Under the pieces are notes generated by a model. It saw nothing but the letters and a program-made list of their open reading frames with translations, was not told where the DNA came from and searched no databases. The translations under genes and the position numbers were made by a program. From the NCBI GenBank assembly GCA_010909165.1, contig MU008169.1, positions 248,001 to 312,000 on the forward strand: 64,000 nt of DNA, written 5' to 3'. Position 1 is the stretch's first letter. Each line of letters begins with the position of its first letter. The DNA comes from Anthoceros angustus. Taxonomy: Eukaryota > Streptophyta > Anthocerotopsida > Anthocerotales > Anthocerotaceae. Of the stretch, positions 55,861-64,000 are shown piece by piece.

Positions 55861-57690
55861 CAAACCAAGAGGGCGGTAGGATCGGGAGAAGGAGTAGGCA
55901 CTCACGGTGGGAGGAAAAGTGCACAAGAGGAAGTCCATGAAGGACCGGTCGCCATGGAAGGAGCAAGCAACAAAGAAACCGCCGAGGAGTGTTGGTGTCT
56001 ACATGTTGGCTGATGCGTGAGCAATTGGGAGCACTACGCGACTAGAGGCGTGCTCCTAAATTCCAAAGCTCTAAGATCCTCCACACGAAATTGATTTGGG
56101 AGCACTCTGCCTGACTAGACGTGCTCTAAATTCCAAAGCTCTAAGATCCTCCACACGAAATTGATGCTCACGAGACTATGAATGCTTGAAGGAGAGGGGG
56201 TCGATGCATCTTCTTATGGAAAAGGGGCACCAATAGTATAGCGACACTTGTCCATGAACTCCGAGTATTACAACAAGTTCCGGCCGTGGCGTGCCCACAG
56301 TCATGTGCATATGCAACATGAAAATCATCGCGCATGCATGGGACTCACTCAAGTGGTCAAAGAGTGTGTTATGTGGTCAAAGCAAACCTAAATAGCGGAT
56401 ATCTAAGGTGAGGATTCGAAGATTCCTTGACGTTTGGGATTGGGTTGAAAGGCCATGCCCTTATAAATGAGGTTGTCCTTGGGTTTTGGCTAGATTTTTC
56501 CAAGGACAACTCTAGTTAAAATTTTTTGATTGGGTTTAGCCCTAGAGTTTCCTTGACTTGAAACCACGGTTTGTTTAACCCTAATGCTAGTTACCAAAAC
56601 CCAAGGACAAATAAGAGTATGAATAGAGAATATACCCCATGTAATTAAGGGATAATAAGAGGGTTTTCTTGCCTAGCGCATCCCTAGTTAAGTTAGAATT
56701 GTGCTAGTTTGAATGCGTTCTGCCAATTCACAAGTTCCTTTGGTTCCAAACCATGAGCTAGTGGCGCCAGTAAAAAATCATGGATCACGTTTTCCGAGAC
56801 TACACGAGAATGGCACGTGCTCTGTACACGCCGGTTTGATCTGTGGTAGAGGACGGCGGATGCGATAGGCGGCTGAGTGCATGAGTATCCACAGTGATAG
56901 GGCTTGGAGCGGATGACTTAAGGAGGAAAACGGATGATCGCAAGGGCACAATGAAGCGAGGTAGGCGGACGCCGCGTCTCAGCTACCTATTACGAGAACG
57001 CATGCCTTGAGGCTAGACAGGAATTGGGGTTTCAGTTGCAGATGAGGATGCGCAAGTTTGGACACTCTGCAAGGATTCATCCTTAGACGATAAAGATGAC
57101 AAGAGGCTTTTAGTTTAGGCCTATAGTTTTGGCTTGGAAAGAGGCTCGCAATATAAGGAAGGAGGCTCGCAACTATTTGAAGGGTGAGAACAAGATCAAG
57201 TCATACTTGCTAAAGAATTTGAAGAGGGAATACTGGGAAGTATTCTTGAAAGAGGAACAAGCAAAGATTGGCCAGGTCTCACAAACTACATTAAACTTGT
57301 TGCTCAAGAGGAGCGGTTACTAGCAAGCACCTTACTATGGATTTGGAGGTCAACGCGGTTTGTGGACAAGTTTAAGGCTAGGTTTGGTAGGGATCCAATG
57401 TTGGAGGAGATCAATGACTGGGTCCAAGCCTGAACATTAGCTAAAGAAGCTGCATGCATTTTGGAAGACCAGCCAAACTGCAAGTCCTTCATTGGGGACT
57501 CAGAAGGATGCTATAGGGAAGATGGACAAGGCTGTGAATGTGTGGAATCTTTTACATGAAGCTGTGGTACAAGTGAAGAGTGTGATGAAAGAGTCATGAG
57601 ACAATTCTTCCAAGAATGTTTTGGAAGAGGCTTCATGGTGGAGCATTGCTTCCCTAGCAAGAAAGCTGAAATCCACCTGCTAATCTAGGG
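55860..57690 (+). pseudogene. CACTA-type second gene, cassette copy 4
   Basis: Direct copy of 45150-46983. The frame 57129-57323 preserves NYLKGENKIKSYLLKNLKRE and YWEVFLKEEQAKI better than copy 1. Downstream, many 1-5 base deletions relative to 46600-46983 break the frame (for example in the ECDERVM region near 57575). Confidence 0.55.
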
Positions 57691-57849
57691 TGATAGCATA
57701 CACTCATTACCTTGCCTTGTTGGAGGTTTTGGATTGATTTCATTATTTGAAAATTTTGTGACCCTTTGGGAGGGACCTTTTCTATTTTGCACGGTGGCGG
57801 AACTTGTGAAAGGCATGTTGAGACCTGTAGCATTACTATGGGCCCCTAA

Positions 57850-58045
57850 ACTATGGTATTTTACTATACACGCCAACTTTTACAATGGAATAAAATATTA
57901 GTACGAACCAATAATTTACAATAAAATAGTCGGATGTAAAGTTTACAATGGGCTCAAATTTACTACGGATTGAAGTTTACAAGCAATTTGCATTACAATA
58001 GATTTACCTTTACAACGAACTAGAGTTTTACACACAAGGCCATTT
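57850..58045. repeat. TTTACAAY subterminal-type repeats, cassette copy 4
   Basis: Counterpart of 47160-47360, with small deletions. Confidence 0.6.
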
Positions 58046-58267
58046 AAGCGGTAGGCATCGTGAACCGTGGGCATCGTACATATTTGCTTAGTTTAAGTTT
58101 CAACTGGTTTTCCACAAGCTGCTATTAGAATTGCTTGAAATTGCGATCATGCTGCCATGCACCGATTGTTGCTTGTTGGTCCTTGGCAAATTGTGTTGTG
58201 AAAACTCTCTTAGAATTTTATCTTCTTAATACTCGTGTATGGATCAGCATCGCAACATTGTGTGCTT

Positions 58268-58790
58268 CAGGGTTATCACCCAAGCTTCCTTGCTAGCAGT
58301 ACTTTTCAAGACAAGTCGTTGGGTGTTCCCATTTTTCAGACACTCTTTATAATTAAGCCTCTATTCCCAGCAGGATCGGAGTCAATTATGTGGCAGCTCT
58401 AGACTATATACTTTCGAAATGACAAGAAAGTGATCCAAAGACTATTCACCATGTTCCGATTTGGTGCGCTGAGTGCGCATATTAAGAGTTAAAGAAAGTG
58501 GCCGATATGCTCGGCATAAGGCTTCACCATGCATGCACTGTACTTATCCACCATCGGTGGAACATGGAGTCCTTGTTTGGCAAGGAGAAAGACAACGGTG
58601 AAGAAGGATTATTTCTGGAAGCTGGACTACCCCGACGAATCAACATGACAACCCGCACTAGATCCTCTTCAGCAAATGTCTTGGGAGCAACATTTACGTA
58701 TTGGACTTGCCTAGAAGATGTTTCTAGCATAGAGTCATCGACGTTGGATTGTGGTCACGCTCGACCGATGTAAGTAACACTCATAACCTC
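58268..58790 (+). pseudogene. ARI exon 2-exon 3 relic, cassette copy 4
   Basis: An exon-2-like VITQASLL segment lies near 58272. Exon 3 keeps a 91-codon frame (58498-58773) reading ADMLGIRLHHACTVLIHHRW, NMESLFG, LFLEAGLPRRINM, TCLEDVSSIESSTLDCGH. It is a better preserved version of 47830-48095 and shows one RING1 unit, not an array. It is fused to inverted ARI upstream sequence at about 58795. Confidence 0.75.
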
Positions 58791-58794
58791 GCAC

Positions 58795-59275
58795 TTATTT
58801 ATAAATCAACGGAGATGCGGTTGATCGGTAGCGCTATGGATTACGAGACATGGGCTTTTATTTGTGTGCATGTATAAGCACATGGTATTATCGGATCCCA
58901 ACACGTGAGGTTGTTAGGGTTAGACCACTGCTTGGAATATATTTTGATCTTGATTGTTGTGGCGGTTTTGATCTTGGGGGTGGTGTGATTCTCACCCCTG
59001 GATGTGGGCTACAGCACATGTATAGGCTTACATTCAGTTTTATCGAGCTCCTCTACATGTGAAAGTTTTTTTAATAGTAAAAATTTATTCTATAAAAAGA
59101 AAAAGCCAATTAGGTGACATTTTAGGAGAATCGTTCATCCTCCTTCTCGAATCACATAAGCAATCAAATAAGTGCAGGGTTATGAGTGTTACTTACACTC
59201 ATTACACAAGAGTGACCACAATCCAACGTCGATGACTCTATACTAGGAACCTCTTCTAGGCAAGTCCAAACGCAA
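58795..59275 (-). repeat. orphan ARI upstream block, intron-3 and RING1 pieces (minus)
   Basis: Copy of 48110-48635 with the same order and junctions. Only relic sequence, no open ARI frame. Confidence 0.7.
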
Positions 59276-59279
59276 ATTT

Positions 59280-60780
59280 GGCCTAATTAGTTTCGAGGCA
59301 AATATTAGGCCTAAACCAATCATGTTTGAACTAATTAGGACTAAAATTCAGCAGCCTAAAAATCCAAGCCAAACCTATAGACCTAAACTAAAGGCCTCTT
59401 GTCATCCTCATTGTCCAAGGATGAATCCTTGGTGAGTGTACAAACTTGCGATCCTCATCCGCAAAGAAACCCCAATTCCTATTCTAGCCCTCGCTTTCAG
59501 TGCACATTCTAATAGCTGGGGATTGAGATGTCCTGATATCTCATATCTCACTTAGTTTACCTTGCGATCGTCGTTTCCTCCTTAGGCCATCCGCCTAAGC
59601 GTATCACTATGGATACTCATGTACTTAATTTGTTGCCCCACCGCATCCGTCATCCTCTCCACACACTCAAACCGGAGTGGTATACCTCGCTCCCATCCTC
59701 TGTGTAGTCCTCGAGCGCATGCATGTCGTGATCCATGATTTTTAGCTCGTGTGCCACTGCTCATGGTTTGGAACCAAAGGAACTTCTGAATTATGGCGGG
59801 AACGCATTCAAACTAGCACAATTCCAGGCTAACCATAATGGGGACGCGCCTTAGGCGAGAAAACCTCTTATTATCCCTTAATTACATGCGGGTATATTCT
59901 CTATTCATACTCTTATTTGTCCTTGGGTTTTGGTAACTAGCGTTAGGGTTAAACAAACCAGTGGTTTCGAAGTCCAAGGAAACTCTGGGGTTTGAACCCA
60001 ATCAAAAAATTTTAACTAGAGTTGTCCTTGAAAAATTTTGCCAAACCCAAGGACAACCTCATTTATAAGGCATGGCCTTTCAACCCCAATCCCAAACTTC
60101 AAGGAATCTCCGAATCGATCTCTTAGATATCCACCTTATGTTTGCTTTGACCACACATGCACACTCTTTGACCACTTGAGTGAGTCCTCATGCATGCGCG
60201 ATGATTTTCATGTTGCAGATGCACATGACTGTGGGCACGCCCCGGGGCCGGAACTTGTTGTAATGCTCGGAGTTCATGGACACGTGGCGCTATACTATTG
60301 GTGCCCCTTTTCCATAAGAAGATGCATCGACCCCCTCTCCTTCAAGCATTCATAGTCTCGTGAGCATCAATTTCGTGTGGAGGATCTTAGAGCTTTGGAA
60401 TTTCGAGCACGTCTAGTCGGGCAGAGTGCTCCCAATTGTCTGCCCATCAGGCCAACATGTAGGACACCAACACTCCTCGGCGGTTTCTTTGTTGCTTGCT
60501 CCTTCCATGGCGACTGGTCCTTCATGGACTTCCTCTTCAGGCACTTTTCCTCCTACCGTAGTGCCTACTCCCTTCTCCGATCCTACCGTAGGAACTTCTC
60601 CTACTGTAGCTTCTCCTGTTGGTGGTGTCTGTCTACCAATGCGAACTCTTTTGGTAGGAGGTCGTGCATCCTTGCCTACCTTTTTTGTAGGCGGTGGTTT
60701 CATAGGCTCCTTCCCTTTGTCATCCTTCGTTCTTGAACCAGAAACTTCATGTTCGTTGGCTAGTAGGGGAGGTGAGAAAA
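59280..60780 (-). pseudogene. CACTA-type second gene 5' part, cassette copy 5
   Basis: The longest N-terminal frame of the family is here. Reading leftward from about 60750 it gives TKDDKGKEPMKPPPTKK, KRVRIGRQTPPTGEA, GTTVGGKVPEEEVHEG and a WCPTCWPDGQ end at 60413. It is basic and Pro/Thr-rich, like a nuclear DNA-binding protein tail. Further pieces are at 59582-59764 (NHGSRHACARGL). No known domain. The first codons of the longer frame (60760-60832) actually lie in inverted ARI sequence. Confidence 0.5.
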
Positions 60781-60784
60781 AATT

Positions 60785-61545
60785 AGTTATGCAAGCTGGA
60801 CTACCCCCATAGATCAACATTATAACTCGCACTAGTTCTCTAGTGGGCTAAGTGCGCAGATCAAGAGTTGAAGAAAGTGGCCGATGTGTTGGGCATAAGG
60901 CTTTACCATGCATACACTCTACTTATCCACCATCGGTAGAACATGGAGTTCTTGTTTGGCAAAGTGGAAGACAACGGTGAAGAAAGATTATTTCGGATTT
61001 GACTACCCCGACGGATCAACATGACAACACTTTAGTTCCTCTTGAGCCAATATCTTGAGATACGTATTGGACTTGCCTAGAAGAGGACTTGCCTAAGAGG
61101 TTCCTAGCGCCATCATCGGCGTTGGATACGTATTGGACTTGCCTAGAAGAGGTTCCTAGCATAGCGTCATCGACGTTGGATACGTATTGGACTTGCCTAG
61201 AGGTTCCTAGCATAGCGCCATCGACGTTGGATACGTATTGGACTTGCCTGGAAGAGGTTCCTAGCATAGCGTCATCGACGTTGGATACGTATTGGACTTG
61301 CCTAGAAGAGGTTCCTAGCATAGCGTCATCGACGTTGGATTGTGGTCACTGCTTCTGCACTGATGTAAGTAACATTTGTAACCATGTACTTATTTGCCTA
61401 TAGCTTGAACATTTTGCAAATGTACCTCTTGGTTTCAGAGAGTTACAGCGTGACGGGCAAGAGAGCCTGGATTTTGCGGCCGCTTATGTGATTCCATAAG
61501 GAGGATTAACGGTTCTGCTAAAATGTCACCTAATTGGTTTTTTTT
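60785..61545 (+). pseudogene. ARI exon-3 relic with five-copy RING1 minisatellite, cassette copy 5
   Basis: Five 54-bp units at about 61065-61330 remain in one open frame (61089-61403). Each repeats T-Y-W-T-C-L-E-(E)-V-P-S-I-A-(S/P)-S-T-L-D. The array ends with LDCGHCFC, so the last unit still joins the second half of RING1. Intron-3 sequence follows to 61545. Confidence 0.8.
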
Positions 61546-61958
61546 TAGTGGAATAAAATTTTATCATTAAAAAACCTTTCACGTGTAGAAGAGCTTGATA
61601 ACACTTAATGCAAGCCTATATATGTGCCTAGCCCAGGGGTGAGAATCACACCTCTCCCAGGCTAATCAAAAACTTTCACGTGTAGGGGAGCTCGCTAACA
61701 CTTAATGCAAGCCTATATATGTGCCTAGCCCACATTCAGGGGTGAGAATCACACCACCCCCGGGCTAGATCAAAAACTATCTGCCACAACAATCAGTATA
61801 AAAAAATATTCCAAGCAGCTGATGGTCTAACCCGGAACAAGTCTCACGTGTACGGGATCTCGATAATACTCAATGTAAGGCTATATATGTACAGAAAGCC
61901 CACGTCTCAGAATTCATAGCCGCGCCTCGATCAACCGCGTCTCCAGTTGATTTATAAG
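61545..61958 (+). promoter_or_regulatory. ARI-D promoter region
   Basis: The block has two copies of the CTTTCACGTGTAG motif (near 61575 and 61673) and a third CACGTG at 61845-61850. TATATAT lies at 61882-61888, about 70 bp before the ATG. CACGTG is the G-box bound by plant bZIP/bHLH factors; regulation by them is inferred. The same block without a gene occurs several times upstream. Confidence 0.6.
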
Positions 61959-64000
61959 ATGGCTGATGACTGGGGCGATGCCGATTACTCCTTCAACGAC
62001 TCAGACGGCGACCTCAACGATGAGGAAGAAGACTTGGGTTTGGTCACCAATTCAGATTCCCGGAAAAAGGTGAGGTTCATTCCATGTCGTTAACTGTACA
62101 GACAAGTCTATTAGGCTAGCCTTAGGCACCCCATTGTACATATGTTAGCTTTCAATTTTGACTGGTTTCCGACAGGCTGGTGATGTGAAATGCCTGAAAT
62201 TGCGAGCGTGCTCCGTCCTGCACCCTCAATTATTGTTCTTTATTTTGTCCTTTGAGAAACGATTGCGGGGACTCTGCTAAAATTTGATCTTGCTTAAATA
62301 GTGCGTGTACTCACGGATTGGCAATGTTGCGTGCTTTCAGGTCATCACCAAAGCTTCCTTGCTTGCTGCTCAGGTACTTTTCCAGACAAATGTTGGCCGT
62401 TTCAGTTTTTCTCCATGCTCGTATAACTGTATTCCCAGCAGGAGAGTTCAGTTAAGTGTCAGCTTCAGAGTGTATACTTGCGGAGCGATGGGATAGTGGT
62501 CCAGGGATTCACTACGTTCGTCTGGTTGGCTGAGCAGAGTGGCGATCTGAAGAAAGTGGTTGATGTGCTGGGCATAAAGCTTCACCATGCACGAACTCTA
62601 CTTATCCACCATCGGTGGAACGTGGAGTCCTTGTTTGGGACGCTGGCAGACTATGGTGAAGACGGACTATTTCTGCAAGCTGGGCTGCCCCCACGTGCAC
62701 GGATGAACACAACTCGCACAAGTTCCACTTCAGCAGATGTCTTGGGAGCACTTTTTGAGTGTGGGACTTGCCTGGAAGAGGTTTCGCGTACAGAGACATC
62801 GGCGATGGATTGTGGTCACCGTTTCTGCAATGAGTGTACGTGGCACTTGTAACCATGCACTTCATTGTCAGTCACTGTTTTGTAGCTTGAGCGCTGCCCG
62901 AATGTACCTCTTTGTTAAAGACAATTACAGGGCCTGGATTTTGCGCTTGCTTATGTGATTCCCGGAGTTCTGACGGTTCTGCTCAAATGTCATTTGTTCA
63001 GGTTGGACAACTTATTTTTTAGTGAAGATTAGGGATGGTGAAAGCAGACGTGTCACCTGTATGGAACCTCGGTGTAATGCCAGATGTGATGAGGACAAGG
63101 TGCGCCAGTTCGTGGGTGCAAGCCATCCTGAAATGTTGGAGCGATATGATCGCTGTCTCTTGGAATCTTACATTGAAGACAATGCGAAAGTGAAGTGGTG
63201 TCCTAGCATCCCGCACTGTGGAAACGCTATTAGGGTTGAAGATGAACCGTATTGCGAGATTGAGTGCATTTGTGGGCACCAGTTTTGTTTCAATTGTACG
63301 GCAGAGCCACACTCTCCATGCTCTTGTGTCATGTGGGACCTATGGGTCAAGAAGTGCGAGAAGGAGTCAGGGAGGGAGACCTGGCTCGCGATCTTCTCTA
63401 AGCCATGTCCTAAATGTAAGAAACCTGTGGAAAAGAATGGTGGCTGTAACTGGGTGGGTTGCGTCTGCGGCCAGGCTTTCTGGTAAGACATTTCTTCCTT
63501 CTTAAGACTCTTTCACACTAAAAAATGCATGCATGCTGGGTATGCACCGTTTCTAAGCATGCTGGTCGTATGCTTCAGGAAGAGCTGTTTTTGCTAAGAG
63601 AAATGCTTCAGTAAAGCCATCTTTGTGTTGTTGTTTGGCATTACAACCTTTATCTGTCAAGTCATGGAACATGTACAGAGTGTGTTTTATGCTCTTGAGG
63701 AGTGGTTATCTCACGGGGCTGACGACGTTGCATCTTTGTTAGCTGGTTATGCGGTGCTGCAACCGGTCGGCGGCACGGGTTGGATGCAATCGACGGTCAC
63801 ACTTGTGAGAGGTTCGACGACCACAGAGGACGGGAGGGAGAAACTTGGCAGCGGGACTTCAAGCGCTACACGTACTACCTCTCGCGCAGGATGGGCCATG
63901 AAGATTCCCTGAAGTTAGAGGATAAGCAACGTATGGATCTTCAGAGCAAAATGACAACATTGGAAACCCGTAAATCCAATGTCAAGGGCTACAATTGGCT
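61959..64000 (+). CDS. ARI: ARI-D: ARIADNE-type RBR E3 ubiquitin-protein ligase, 5' part (runs off window)
   Basis: Exons: 61959-62069, 62341-62373, 62538-62835, 63002-63482 and 63743 to beyond 64000. All are in frame with GT/AG borders at the same places as ARI-B. The start is MADDWGDADYSFND. RING1 (CGTCLEEV...MDCGHRFCNEC), IBR (WCPSIPHCGN...CICGHQFCFNC) and Rcat (CPKC...NGGCN; catalytic Cys codon 63445-63447) are all complete. The Ariadne helical domain has begun when the window ends. No stop or frameshift is seen. Against ARI-B it has substitutions such as KKCEKESGRE for KKYQDESES in the IBR-Rcat linker, so it is a distinct paralogue. Confidence 0.87.

Noticed and set aside
61016-61321. 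Minus-strand ORF with MLGTSSRQVQYVSNVDDA repeats
   Set aside because: Antisense of the RING1 minisatellite; the plus frame matches ARI.
63168-63491. 107-codon minus ORF shared by all ARI copies (38571, 43211, 63168)
   Set aside because: Conserved only because it is the complement of the RBR exon.
1-64000. tRNA, rRNA or organelle-derived genes
   Set aside because: No cloverleaf, conserved rRNA segments or organelle genes were noticed on reading; a tRNAscan or rRNA search would be needed to exclude short ones.

Overview
The window looks like nuclear DNA of a land plant. It contains multi-exon genes with short GT-AG introns, a plant-type ARIADNE (RBR) ubiquitin-ligase family, PPR-protein fragments, three nested CACTA (En/Spm) DNA transposons, and a Ty1/copia retrotransposon with the plant primer-binding site TGGTATCAGAGC. 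The PPR wording resembles the very large PPR families of ferns and lycophytes, but that placement is a guess. No rRNA, tRNA or CRISPR array was found. Long near-identical repeats differ by many 1-6 base indels, so several frameshift calls could be consensus errors.

1-36.5 kb is a set of nested transposons. A short-LTR copia element (LTRs near 907-1077 and 36172-36339, primer site at 1078, gag/protease remnants at 35.1-36.1 kb) encloses most of this region. Inside it is a CACTA element whose right end is at 33922; its left end was not found. That host CACTA is interrupted twice. CACTA-1 (2626-14844, TSD AAA) sits in a minus-strand ORF. CACTA-2 (17027-25984, TSD AGA) sits inside the host TNP2 transposase gene, and removing it restores the reading frame. 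The right end of CACTA-2 plus adjoining TNP2 exon was then tandemly duplicated (25257-27754). All three elements carry TNP2 pieces and/or a related second protein, all visibly degraded.

36.5-45 kb holds two tandem units (period about 4.59 kb), each with a PPR fragment on + and an ARIADNE gene on -. ARI-A (37578-40165) is frameshifted in the IBR domain. ARI-B (42166-44758) is intact: six exons, 532 codons, all RBR zinc ligands and the catalytic cysteine present.

45-62 kb is an accordion of direct and inverted copies of one cassette. Each cassette joins a CACTA-type second gene, ARI upstream sequence and ARI exon 2/3 relics. Three copies contain a 54-bp in-frame minisatellite made from the first half of RING1. 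A third apparently intact gene, ARI-D, starts at 61959 on + and runs off the window end. Intact ARI genes flanking many sense and antisense ARI fragments make this a candidate natural hairpin or small-RNA locus acting on the ARI family.
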